19,725 nt of DNA from Sulfurospirillum sp. UBA6810 (lineage in GTDB: Bacteria; Campylobacterota; Campylobacteria; Campylobacterales; Sulfurospirillaceae). The DNA lies in the NCBI GenBank assembly GCA_002469305.1, contig DKEY01000033.1, forward strand, positions 9,379 to 29,103. Direction: 5' to 3'. The position numbers were made by a program, and so were the translations under genes. The notes beneath the pieces are model-generated. The model saw nothing but the letters and a program-made list of their open reading frames with translations, searched no databases and was not told where the DNA came from. Positions 7,979 to 15,393 of this stretch are shown here, one piece after another (position 1 is the first letter of the stretch; each line of letters starts with the position of its first letter).

Positions 7979-10371
7979 TTTTCTATAATAAGAATTGCGT
8001 TTGTTATTCGGAAGGCTCTCTCGAGCTACATTATGATGAAAAAGTCTTCGACTATTTTCACATAATGACTTCCCGCACGCAATTAATCAAAACCAGATTA
8101 AAAAATCTTTTTTTAAGAGGGAGGATTAAAAGCCTCAAATTCAAACGAAAATGCCTTTTTAATATTCAGATACTAAAAATTGCTTTTATGAGCTTATTTT
8201 TGCTTGTAGCTACTTCAATGAATGCGTTTGAGCTTCCTTCTCAAAAAGTTCAACAAGTAAAAACCCAAACCACTACAACACAGCAAGAGAAAGAAGAGGG
8301 TGAAGGAGTTTATAAATTTCTCAAAGAAAAGCCGGATCCAAATAAGTTGCCAATGGAATTTAGTATCAAAGACGGTTATATATTCAAGCTATCAAAAATT
8401 GATTATTCAACTGGTGAAGTAATAGTAGATTTTTATACCGAACAAAGTATTGAAAAAGTAGGAAGTTACACTTTTATTCATAATGGTATCCTATCAAAAG
8501 CTACACCTTCACAAGAGGAATTAAAAAGCTCTCTATCGAAAATAAAAACTCAACTTGAAAAAGATAAATATGATGAATATCGAAAAGTACAAAGAAATGA
8601 TCGAGATATTGATTTTGCCGAATTTATTGTTGCAGTTTTAACGTTTGATGATGAAATTATTAATATTAAACGCTCTATTTTAGAAAATAAAATCAACTTA
8701 AATAGTAGCTATCGATCTTCTTTTAATTTAGAAACTTTTGATGATAAGATCTTGATTTTTTATCTTTCAATTTTTGCAAATATTGATGAGTTTATCAATA
8801 AAATCAATACGTATATACTCTTTTTAGTTTTACCATTTGCAGTTATGTTTTTACTATCGAAAAAAACTACAACATTACTTGGTAATAAAAATGACCAAAA
8901 TGATTATTGGGGTAGCGGTATCTTTGCAATGGCTTTAATATACACTTTTTATGTTATTAATTCAACAATTGCAGTAGGTGAAGAGAAACAGATAAGTAGA
9001 ACAAATTATCAAACTTTCTATGGATCAGCAATTCAAAAATCAGTTGAGTTTGCTACCAAAATTACAGAAGTATTCGGTGAAACTTATATTAACGTGCAAC
9101 GTAAAAATAGTGGCTTATTATCAAAAGAAGAGGTTGATCGAGTTACTATAGAACAACTTAATATAAATAAGCAACTTGTACTGTACGAAAGAATATTGTC
9201 TACATGTAAAAATGCGGTAGATGACATAATATTCAAAGAAGATGGATATAACTATCGAGTTCAAGAAGGTATGAGTAAAGTATCACCTTTAAAAAGTGAA
9301 TATAGGAGGTCATGGGTTAGTTTAGATTTGTGTGATTTTACAGATTTAGAAGTGAAGTCTTTGCAAGATAGGAAAGCAGAGAACAATAGAATACTTGCAA
9401 GCTATAACCAAAGTTTGAACAATAAATTAAACCAAAATCAACTTACACAACTTGCAAATATGCAAGTGAAAAATATAGAGGATTATGGTTTTTTTGCTTT
9501 GCCTTTAATAGCCTCAAATAATATGTTTGCAGAGAACTTAGACATGTATAATTCTAATGTAAAAACACAAGTTGAATTAGAAAAATCAAGAAATGAATCT
9601 AACATAAAAGAAGGTATAAAAAAAGGAGGCTTTTCAGACCGCATAGTTGCTAATACAATTGAATCACTCCCCTATCTAATGTTACCAGCTGCTTCTACAG
9701 TTGCAACAACAATAAATGGAACGATAGGTACTGCAACATCATCTTTAGAGAAACTTCCTATTGTAGGAAAGCTTATATCTGCTGGAAAGCAAGTTATAGC
9801 CTATGGAACTACTATATACCTCTATACATATCTGGTTAAATATCTTCCTCTTGCTACTTTGGTGATAGCCTCTTTGTTAGTCATGGTTTATTGGCTCTTA
9901 TCTTTAGTTATATATATGTTTATTTCTCCATTCCTTATTGTTTGGATAGCCACTAACGAAGAAGATGCTATTAAAAAGTTTCTTGCAAAAGGTCTTAGTC
10001 TGGGAACTCGTCCAATAACATTAGCAATATCAATTATTCTTTGTATTGTCTTTTTAGATCTTTTTGCAAGTATCACTAACTTACTTATAGATGAACAATT
10101 TGCAAACTTTTTTAATGTCACTATGGGGCAAGACAAGCTTAGTGTAGCCTACAACTTTAGTGATTTTGGATTGTTCTTTGTTAAAGGATTTTTTGCTCTT
10201 GCAATAGCAATTATAGGAGTGATTCTTTCATTTTACATTACGTTTAATAGAGTAGACATAATGCTCAAATTCTTAGGTGTCGGTGAGGATATGAATAGTG
10301 ATGCACAGGGCGTAATTGGTAAAGAAGTAGACAATAGAGGTGGGCAATACTCTCGCCCAATGGTAAGTTAA
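7975..10371 (+). CDS. Large polytopic membrane protein, possible DNA-transfer channel component
   Basis: This 798-aa protein has a signal-like hydrophobic stretch at about 65-84 ending in SMNA, a short soluble domain, two TM segments (about 280-297 and 314-335), a large presumably periplasmic region (about 340-560), and a C-terminal cluster of about five TM segments (around 565-585, 610-660, 680-705, 733-757). The layout recalls DotA/TraY or TraG N-terminal mating-pair proteins, but I see no decisive motif. AGGAAG sits 7 nt before the ATG, which overlaps the upstream stop, so the start is well supported. That leaves an odd, very basic extension of about 60 residues ahead of the signal-like segment. 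A role in DNA transfer or entry exclusion is inferred from linkage to the relaxase. Confidence 0.6.
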   Translation: MIFYNKNCVCYSEGSLELHYDEKVFDYFHIMTSRTQLIKTRLKNLFLRGRIKSLKFKRKCLFNIQILKIAFMSLFLLVATSMNAFELPSQKVQQVKTQTTTTQQEKEEGEGVYKFLKEKPDPNKLPMEFSIKDGYIFKLSKIDYSTGEVIVDFYTEQSIEKVGSYTFIHNGILSKATPSQEELKSSLSKIKTQLEKDKYDEYRKVQRNDRDIDFAEFIVAVLTFDDEIINIKRSILENKINLNSSYRSSFNLETFDDKILIFYLSIFANIDEFINKINTYILFLVLPFAVMFLLSKKTTTLLGNKNDQNDYWGSGIFAMALIYTFYVINSTIAVGEEKQISRTNYQTFYGSAIQKSVEFATKITEVFGETYINVQRKNSGLLSKEEVDRVTIEQLNINKQLVLYERILSTCKNAVDDIIFKEDGYNYRVQEGMSKVSPLKSEYRRSWVSLDLCDFTDLEVKSLQDRKAENNRILASYNQSLNNKLNQNQLTQLANMQVKNIEDYGFFALPLIASNNMFAENLDMYNSNVKTQVELEKSRNESNIKEGIKKGGFSDRIVANTIESLPYLMLPAASTVATTINGTIGTATSSLEKLPIVGKLISAGKQVIAYGTTIYLYTYLVKYLPLATLVIASLLVMVYWLLSLVIYMFISPFLIVWIATNEEDAIKKFLAKGLSLGTRPITLAISIILCIVFLDLFASITNLLIDEQFANFFNVTMGQDKLSVAYNFSDFGLFFVKGFFALAIAIIGVILSFYITFNRVDIMLKFLGVGEDMNSDAQGVIGKEVDNRGGQYSRPMVS

Positions 10372-10385
10372 AAAGGAGAAAGAGA

Positions 10386-10634
10386 ATGAAAAGTTTTATA
10401 TTAAATATTGGAGTTTTTATAGTAGGTATAGCCGGTGGATTTTTATTATCCTCACCAGCTCAAAATACTAAGTTAGAGCGTACGGTAGAGCAGATGAGTT
10501 TGAACATTAAAAACATCCAATTTCAACTTACGAAAAATAAGTTTAATGAAAATTTAGTAGCACCATATGAAAAGATGAGTGTAAGAGAATTACTTGAAGA
10601 GATTTACAGTAAAAGAGAACATGATGCAAAGTGA
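10386..10634 (+). CDS. Small membrane-anchored protein
   Basis: The 82-aa protein has one N-terminal hydrophobic segment (about residues 5-23, LNIGVFIVGIAGGFLLSS) followed by a charged helical tail with coiled-coil character (TKLERTVEQMSLNIKNIQFQ). It has a strong AGGAG 9 nt before the ATG and follows the large membrane protein by 14 bp, so it belongs to the same operon. It could be an accessory subunit of that protein. I do not recognise its family. Confidence 0.65.
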   Translation: MKSFILNIGVFIVGIAGGFLLSSPAQNTKLERTVEQMSLNIKNIQFQLTKNKFNENLVAPYEKMSVRELLEEIYSKREHDAK

Positions 10635-10944
10635 GAATGTAAAACAATGCTTAAGTATATTGCACAACGTTATTGTGATAGCAAATTTAGATAACAAGAT
10701 CAAATGTATGTATGCAGATCAGCAAGAGTTTAATCTATATCTTAATGATCACGCAATGATAGAAGCATTACAACTGTGTGATGCCTACAATGTTGGATTA
10801 GAGTATGTAATGGCGATTCGCGACATTATTCAAGTAGATATAGAAGGTGAACATGGATTAATGATTAACTTCTATAGATCAAGTCAAGATATGTCTATGC
10901 TCAATGAACTTTATAGTAAGAGCATACACCTACCAGCGTCTTAA
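10621..10944 (+). CDS. Small soluble protein of unknown function
   Basis: The product is 107 aa if started at ATG 10621, which overlaps the preceding gene by 14 bases (MMQSENVKQC). A GTA-AAAGAGAA stretch lies just upstream as a weak ribosome site; an in-frame start further upstream would overlap more. There is no signal peptide or membrane segment, and the protein is mixed helix and strand with an acidic C-terminal half. It is the last gene of the operon and lies directly before the oriT-like dyad. A relaxase accessory role is possible but unsupported by any motif. Confidence 0.55.
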   Translation: MMQSENVKQCLSILHNVIVIANLDNKIKCMYADQQEFNLYLNDHAMIEALQLCDAYNVGLEYVMAIRDIIQVDIEGEHGLMINFYRSSQDMSMLNELYSKSIHLPAS

Positions 10945-10954
10945 TAAAATCAAA

Positions 10955-11058
10955 CCCTTGTGGTGTAGATTTTCACAAGAAATATCCTTTAGGGTATGGA
11001 GTGTGTACACACTCCATACCTCTACGAAGTATGGTTGTGTTTTTCTGATCCACAAGGG
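10955..11058. other. Candidate origin of transfer (oriT): 104-bp dyad
   Basis: The gap before the relaxase gene has nested symmetry about one axis between 11006 and 11007. A 28-bp perfect palindrome occupies 10993-11020. CACAA/TTGTG (10974-10978 and 11035-11039) and CCCTTGTGG/CCACAAGGG (10955-10963 and 11050-11058) are centred on exactly the same point. Each flank can also fold locally (CTTGTG/CACAAG on the left, TTGTG/CACAA on the right), giving a three-hairpin shape. The apex reads GAGTGTG/TAC, close to the pMV158 nick site TAGTGTG/TTA cut by MobM. Position next to a MobM-like relaxase supports oriT. No T-tract follows, which argues against a simple terminator. Confidence 0.62.
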
Positions 11059-11080
11059 ATACTAGAAAAAAGGAAAATAC

Positions 11081-12796
11081 ATGGCAAAATCATCTATGCA
11101 TATACAAGGATCAGTCAGAGGTTCAATCGGTCATAACAGTAGAGAAAACTTTAGTTATTCGGTTGTTTTTAAAGATGAAAAAAATGAATGTGACATTATG
11201 AAAAGCGAAGCTTATAAAGTTTATCGTTCGGAGTTAAAAAAACGAAGCGAAGCTTATACAAAGCGTACAGGGCAAAAGCTACAAAATAGCACAGTTACTC
11301 AACTAAGTGCAATTGTTAATTTAGAACAGCACCACACACTCAAAGATTTAGAACCAATAAAAGCAGAACTAGAAAGAGAGTTTGGAACAAAAGTTTTTCA
11401 AATGGTTATCCATAGAGATGAGGGTAAGCTCATAAGTAAAAAGGATGGAACAGAGTTTTATAGTGGGAAAGACTTCTTTTTAAATCATGAAGATAATAAG
11501 CTCTATTTAGATAAACAATTCACAAAAGAAGTAGATATGGGCATGTATGATATTCAAAAGAATTATCATGCACATTTTGAGATGATGGGTTTAGATAATA
11601 ATGGCAATGCTATCCGGCAAAAAATGAACACTCGTACATTAAAACGACTTCAAACATTTACAGCTGATACATTAAATATGGAAAGAGGGAAAGAGACAAC
11701 AAGTTATACTAAAGAACAAATGAGAGAGATAGTTGCAATTGTTGGTGAAAAAACTGATTATGCTAGTACTAAACTATATGCTCAACGGTTTAATGAAGTG
11801 GCTAAAGAGCTTGGTTACTTTATTAAAAAAAGGAAACGACAAGACACTCATAAATTTAAAGATATTGGAGCAGAACGTGAGAATGCAAAGAGAGAACAAT
11901 TAGCACAACAAAATAGACAAGAAGACAATAAAAATGCTACACAAAAGGATCTAAAAGAAGAAATCTTTAACTTACATCAAAAGTTAAAGCAAGCTAATGC
12001 AGTGCGTGAGGATTATGCCAAGCTGGAAGATCTAAATCGTACATTAAAACAGCAAGTAAAGGATAAGGATCTTACTATAGGTGAGTTAAAAAAACAGATA
12101 GATCTTTTTAAAGAAATGATTGATACTAAAGATGAAGAAATTTCTATATTAAAAGATACAAATGCTACATTAGAACAAGAGAACAAAGAAAGTAAATCTA
12201 ATATAGAACAATCTCTCAAAAAAATAGAAAATTTAGAAGATGAAAACCGAATATTAAAAGAGGAAATTTCTACTCTTTACCAAGAGAATCGAACATTAAA
12301 AAAGTTTGCTAATGCAGTGAAGAAAATCATTAGTGAAAAGCTCACAAATTCACCAATTCATAACCTAGAAGATGTACTTAGAAAGATAAAAGAGTACTTT
12401 AACATCAAAGATACTGAACCAGTATATGAAGTGGAACAAAAAGAGGATGCGGAGCATGTTAAATTAGCATTGTTGCATGAAGAATTATCTAATATAGAAA
12501 CACACCATAGAGGGGATGCAAAAAGTGTAGCATGTTTTATACAAGATGCGTACAGTGACGGTTATACATCACTTAAAGAGCTTAAAAATGGTGATATGTG
12601 TATAGTAAATGAAGAAACAGAGCAGAAGTACAATCTAAGAGATAAAAAGTATGCAGAGTATGCAGAACTTTATATTAAAGCTCAAAGTAAATTAGATGAA
12701 ATGTACAATAAAACGGAAGGGTCTTCAAGTGAGGCTAAAAATGAAGATACTAAAACAAAAGATCAAACCAAGTCTAAAGTACGTAAAAGTAGATAA
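11081..12796 (+). CDS. HUH relaxase, MOBV/MobM-like mobilization protein
   Basis: The 571-aa protein has an N-terminal relaxase domain and a long coiled-coil tail. GHNSRE (His18) aligns with the HNxR segment of pMV158 MobM, whose His22 is the nucleophile. HRDEG (His111, Asp113, Glu114) and YHAHFEM (His163, His165) form the metal site; in classical MOBV proteins these are joined as HxDExxPHxH, whereas here about 45 residues are inserted. Residues about 265-415 are heptad-rich (QKLKQANAVRED and onward). The relaxase would nick oriT and lead the strand to a recipient. AAGGAA lies 7 nt before the ATG. A 13-bp repeat within codons 41-60 duplicates SEAY. Confidence 0.85.
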   Translation: MAKSSMHIQGSVRGSIGHNSRENFSYSVVFKDEKNECDIMKSEAYKVYRSELKKRSEAYTKRTGQKLQNSTVTQLSAIVNLEQHHTLKDLEPIKAELEREFGTKVFQMVIHRDEGKLISKKDGTEFYSGKDFFLNHEDNKLYLDKQFTKEVDMGMYDIQKNYHAHFEMMGLDNNGNAIRQKMNTRTLKRLQTFTADTLNMERGKETTSYTKEQMREIVAIVGEKTDYASTKLYAQRFNEVAKELGYFIKKRKRQDTHKFKDIGAERENAKREQLAQQNRQEDNKNATQKDLKEEIFNLHQKLKQANAVREDYAKLEDLNRTLKQQVKDKDLTIGELKKQIDLFKEMIDTKDEEISILKDTNATLEQENKESKSNIEQSLKKIENLEDENRILKEEISTLYQENRTLKKFANAVKKIISEKLTNSPIHNLEDVLRKIKEYFNIKDTEPVYEVEQKEDAEHVKLALLHEELSNIETHHRGDAKSVACFIQDAYSDGYTSLKELKNGDMCIVNEETEQKYNLRDKKYAEYAELYIKAQSKLDEMYNKTEGSSSEAKNEDTKTKDQTKSKVRKSR

Positions 12797-12812
12797 AAGC
12801 ATCGCAGATATA

Positions 12813-12841
12813 GAGCATGGGGATTCTTCCCCAATATGCTC
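12813..12841 (+). terminator. GC-rich hairpin after the relaxase gene
   Basis: GAGCATGGGG (12813-12822) pairs with CCCC (12829-12832) and ATGCTC (12836-12841) across an AAT bulge, with loop ATTCTT. It begins 17 bases after the relaxase stop. No T-run follows, so if it is a terminator it is weak or factor-dependent. It could instead protect the mRNA 3' end. Confidence 0.45.
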
Positions 12842-12850
12842 GTAGAAGTC

Positions 12851-12877
12851 AAAGAGCTATAGCATAGCGTTCTCTTT
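12851..12877 (+). terminator. Second hairpin downstream of the relaxase gene
   Basis: AAAGAGCTAT (12851-12860) pairs with ATAGC (12864-12868) and TCTTT (12873-12877), with loop AGC and a GTTC bulge. It follows the GC-rich hairpin at once, so the two may act together to end or stabilise the relaxase transcript. Confidence 0.35.
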
Positions 12878-12977
12878 AATCTCAACGGTACTACTGCATC
12901 GGAAGATGGATACTCCTTGCATGTAAAACTTTAAAAATGATGTTTCAAGCACCTTCCTAGAAGCTTGTCTTTGTTAA

Positions 12978-13042
12978 GTTGTATATTTTCCGGCAACTTA
13001 ATAAAGTAAGACATGCTCTTATGTTGCAGGAAAATATGCAAC
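12978..13042. repeat. Inverted pair of 20-bp elements
   Basis: GTTGTATATTTTCCGGCAAC at 12978-12997 is repeated in inverted orientation at 13023-13042 with 18 of 20 bases matching. Each copy is itself bounded by GTTG/CAAC. The pair can form a long stem with a 25-base loop, or two separate hairpins. It lies 85 bp upstream of the next gene, within a 331-bp gap (12797-13127) that has no convincing coding region. It could be a protein-binding dyad, a single-strand origin or an RNA structure. Confidence 0.6.
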
Positions 13043-13060
13043 TTGTTAATAAATTTATTT

Positions 13061-13079
13061 AAAATTATAATATAATTTT
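13061..13079 (+). promoter_or_regulatory. Palindromic promoter region of the Rx4H gene
   Basis: A 19-base palindrome, AAAATTATA-A-TATAATTTT, contains two overlapping TATAAT boxes (13066-13071 and 13071-13076), about 52-57 bases before the gene's ATG. It may be both -10 and operator. AT-rich palindromes of this kind also arise by chance. Confidence 0.4.
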
Positions 13080-13127
13080 GATTGGTTTTGTAGATTATAA
13101 CGCTATTAAAAGGAAGGAATATTAAAT

Positions 13128-13832
13128 ATGGATGATAGTAGATTTATAGATAGATACTTTGAAAGTGAAGCTATTTTACTAAAGATAGAACACTCTGAAA
13201 AACGTAGTATGACAACTTTTATGACTTATTTAGAAAGCCTTCATTCTGTGAGTGATAAGTTAAGAGATAAATATAATTGTAAAATAAACAATGTGCCAGA
13301 ATTTGTAATTTTGAGGACTATACGAAATTATTTTCACCATATAGATGATATAGAAGAATATAGTATGTTTGTTGAGTTTGAAGAATGGGGATTATATGAA
13401 AATAATAGACATTTAATTATTTCAGTAAAAGATTTTGCAAAGGCTGTAAAAAATTTTATTGATAACAATGGTAATAAAAAGTATGTAAAAAAACAGCTTG
13501 ATTTAATGCGTGAATTTATTGAGCCTGAAATGATTGATATAGTTGATGAGCTTGTTAATTTACCGAAAATACATATTGATGGAAAAGATTATGAATTGGG
13601 TATTGATATATTTAAATATATTTATAATATATCTAATATCATTGCGGATAAATGTAGAGAAATCGATGCTTTAAAAAATAAAGATGTAATTCTAAATTTA
13701 AAGGAAACTTATACGAGTGTTTTTAATATTCCAAAAAGAGATTTAATTTGTATGCCAGAGTCTATTCCTTTGATGACTACTGAAGGATTGATTTTTCCTA
13801 AAGATCGAAATAGTATTAGAAGAGCACAATAG
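13128..13832 (+). CDS. Unknown protein with an Rx4H (HEPN-like) motif
   Basis: The 234-aa protein is soluble and largely helical. RTIRNYFHH at residues 63-71 contains R66-N-Y-F-H-H71, which fits the Rx4-6H motif, with Asn after Arg, of HEPN-superfamily RNases. A helix-rich region precedes it and acidic IDDIEEY follows. The rest is not recognised. AAGGAAGG precedes the ATG. The gene stands alone after a hairpin-rich gap. If it is a HEPN nuclease it would act in abortive defence or as a toxin, but no paired nucleotidyltransferase antitoxin follows. The motif is short and may be chance. Confidence 0.6.
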   Translation: MDDSRFIDRYFESEAILLKIEHSEKRSMTTFMTYLESLHSVSDKLRDKYNCKINNVPEFVILRTIRNYFHHIDDIEEYSMFVEFEEWGLYENNRHLIISVKDFAKAVKNFIDNNGNKKYVKKQLDLMREFIEPEMIDIVDELVNLPKIHIDGKDYELGIDIFKYIYNISNIIADKCREIDALKNKDVILNLKETYTSVFNIPKRDLICMPESIPLMTTEGLIFPKDRNSIRRAQ

Positions 13833-13872
13833 ACAATAGTTATATACCTTATAAAGCTTAACTAGGGCTTTA

Positions 13873-13914
13873 AGTATACAAAGGAATGATAATATTGTAG
13901 TTTTTTTGTATACT
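13873..13914 (+). promoter_or_regulatory. Inverted repeat overlapping a -10 box
   Basis: AGTATACAAA (13873-13882) and TTTGTATACT (13905-13914) are perfect inverted copies; G-U pairs could extend the stem on RNA to about 15 bp. The right copy contains TATACT (13909-13914), a plausible -10 for the 130-aa gene that starts 30 bp later. A T-run (13901-13907) precedes the right copy's core. Operator, terminator of the preceding gene, or both are possible. Confidence 0.5.
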
Positions 13915-13943
13915 GTAAGTTTCATCTAAGAAAAGGAGTTTTA

Positions 13944-14336
13944 ATGTACGAGAATGATATGAGAACCGGCACAGACTATGAGTATAATATGAACCTAGAT
14001 AGACTTATGCAAAAAAGTTTAGTAAAAAGAAAGATCAAGATTATACTTGCACCAGAAAATGACATCATAGGAGATTTGGCAACGATATACATTTCATCCA
14101 GTGATACATTATTTTTAAAAGGTTTAGAAGGCATAGATAATTTTGCATACATGGAGAGATATTTAGATCAGCATGAAGGCAAATATATACAAAGTCCGGT
14201 AATCTTTGAAAAAGTGGATAAAACAATAGATCTTAGAGATTCTTATATCGAAGCATTAAATAATACAGCGATACCTTTAGACATAAAACTTGATGCAGAT
14301 AAGTATATAGCTTATCTTGAAAGTAAAAAGGTTTAA
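13944..14336 (+). CDS. Unknown 130-aa protein
   Basis: I do not recognise this protein. It has a polar, acidic N terminus (residues 1-25), a basic KRKIKI stretch near 28-33, then mixed alpha/beta sequence with IYISSSDTLFLKGLEGIDNF in the middle and a helical C terminus (DADKYIAYLESKK). No signal or membrane segment is visible. AAGGAG lies 7 nt before the ATG. It sits 68 bp upstream of the phosphatase gene on the same strand, so the two may be co-transcribed. Confidence 0.6.
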   Translation: MYENDMRTGTDYEYNMNLDRLMQKSLVKRKIKIILAPENDIIGDLATIYISSSDTLFLKGLEGIDNFAYMERYLDQHEGKYIQSPVIFEKVDKTIDLRDSYIEALNNTAIPLDIKLDADKYIAYLESKKV

Positions 14337-14404
14337 GTAGTTGAAATTTAAAGCTTCATTAAAAATAATAGTTTTGGCGCAATTTGGCACATTTAGGAAA
14401 TAGA

Positions 14405-15076
14405 TTGGAAAAACTATATATTATCGGTGATGTTCATGGATGCTATGATACGTTAATGGCATTAATCGAAAAATTACTAGATCCAAATCCCAAGCTTGTA
14501 TTTGTTGGTGATCTAGTGGATAGAGGAAATAGATCCGCGCAAGTCATAGAGTTTGTAAAAAGCAATAATTATGATTGTGTTATAGGCAACCATGAGATTT
14601 ACATGTTAGAAGCTTTGAGAGCTAAGAGTAGCTTTGCAGATGATTGTATATTAAAAGATAGACTTTGGAAAGAAAACGGTGGTTCTCTTACATTAAAATC
14701 TTATCATCGTGAAGATGGAGCAATAAGTATAAAAGAACATTACCAATGGCTAGAAAATCTTCCACATTATTTAAAGTACGATATTAAAGATGAAGAAGGA
14801 AGAACACTACTTGTAACACATGGAGTAGGATTGCCATTTTATGATATGTTAGATGCTTGTAAAGAAGAAATTACTACTAATAGAACCATGATTGAAACAG
14901 AATGGAATAATGTTGTTAATGTCTTTGGACACTCGCCATTTAAAGATGTCAAGTTTTATCTAAATTATATTGGGATAGATACCGGTTGTATTTATGGTAA
15001 AAAAGGCAAAGAAGGATATTTGACAGCCATAGAATGGCCGTCAAAAAAGATTTATCAACAAGCTTATATTGGGTGA
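14405..15076 (+). CDS. PPP-family metallophosphoesterase (Ser/Thr protein phosphatase-like)
   Basis: The 223-aa protein carries the complete PPP signature: GDVHG (residues 8-12), GDLVDRG (35-41), GNHE (61-64), and the later His motifs THG and GHSPF. These residues bind two metal ions and catalyse phosphoester hydrolysis. The size and motif order resemble bacteriophage lambda phosphatase and PrpA/PrpB-type enzymes; diadenosine tetraphosphate hydrolase is a related alternative. I chose TTG 14405 because AGGA lies 6 nt upstream; a TTG at 14384 has no ribosome site. Its substrate is unknown. As cargo it may reverse host or phage kinase signalling. It converges on a 43-aa gene across a shared hairpin. 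Confidence 0.85.
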   Translation: MEKLYIIGDVHGCYDTLMALIEKLLDPNPKLVFVGDLVDRGNRSAQVIEFVKSNNYDCVIGNHEIYMLEALRAKSSFADDCILKDRLWKENGGSLTLKSYHREDGAISIKEHYQWLENLPHYLKYDIKDEEGRTLLVTHGVGLPFYDMLDACKEEITTNRTMIETEWNNVVNVFGHSPFKDVKFYLNYIGIDTGCIYGKKGKEGYLTAIEWPSKKIYQQAYIG

Positions 15077-15078
15077 GG

Positions 15079-15112
15079 CTAGGGGGAAATTTATTTCTCT
15101 CCCCCCTTCTAG
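15079..15112. terminator. Bidirectional terminator between convergent genes
   Basis: CTAGGGGG (15079-15086) can pair with a C-run and CTAG (15101-15106, 15109-15112), with a short TT bulge and an A/T-rich loop. A T-rich stretch follows on the plus strand (15116-15129). It lies between the phosphatase stop and the stop of the minus-strand 43-aa gene, so it can serve both. Confidence 0.6.
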
Positions 15113-15119
15113 AAGTTTC

Positions 15120-15251
15120 TTATTTTTTCTTAGTGCTCTTAGATGGTTTCAAGCTTGGTGTATTGCCCGGAGTATTTTTGTTGTCTCTTTGTCTTCTATC
15201 TGGTTTACCAGTAGAATCTGCAATACGCTTTGGTCCCGGTTTTAATCCCAT
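15120..15251 (-). CDS. Small basic protein (43 aa), probably disordered
   Basis: On the minus strand an ATG at 15251 is preceded by GAGGTG with 7-base spacing, the best ribosome site in this part of the window. The 43-aa product begins MGLKPGPKRIADSTGKPDRR and ends KPSKSTKKK. It is rich in Lys, Arg, Pro, Gly and Asn and lacks hydrophobic core residues. Such a composition suggests binding to nucleic acid or an acidic partner. It is convergent with the phosphatase gene. No family is recognised; the strong ribosome site and sharp terminator are the main support for a real gene. Confidence 0.6.
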   Translation of the reverse strand: MGLKPGPKRIADSTGKPDRRQRDNKNTPGNTPSLKPSKSTKKK

Positions 15252-15393
15252 CGTAATCACCTCGTTTCAAATAATAAGTAATGGTATAGTGTTTTTTTAA
15301 AAAATAAGAAATATATTTCATATTGTAATATATGATATTTTAAGTTATTTTATATTGTATTGTTTCAAACAAAATATATTTGAAGGAAAAAAA
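15252..15393. other. Very AT-rich divergent intergenic region
   Basis: The gap separates the 43-aa gene and the next rightward gene. It contains the perfect palindromes GAAATATATTTC (15308-15319) and TTGTTTCAAACAA (15360-15372), and several TATATT-like boxes that could serve as -10 elements in both directions. No coding region is convincing. Confidence 0.4.

Noticed and set aside
10993..11020. 28-bp palindrome as an ordinary Rho-independent terminator
   Set aside because: No T-run follows on either strand, it has no loop, and it is centred exactly within larger inverted repeats next to a relaxase gene.
11204..11258. Direct repeat AGCGAAGCTTATA in the relaxase gene as a regulatory repeat
   Set aside because: The copies are 42 bp apart, in frame, and encode the same SEAY segment twice, so a small internal protein duplication is the simpler explanation.
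15034..15300. 88-codon plus-strand frame after the phosphatase gene
   Set aside because: It starts inside the phosphatase gene, crosses the terminator hairpin, and is antisense to the 43-aa gene, which has a strong ribosome site.
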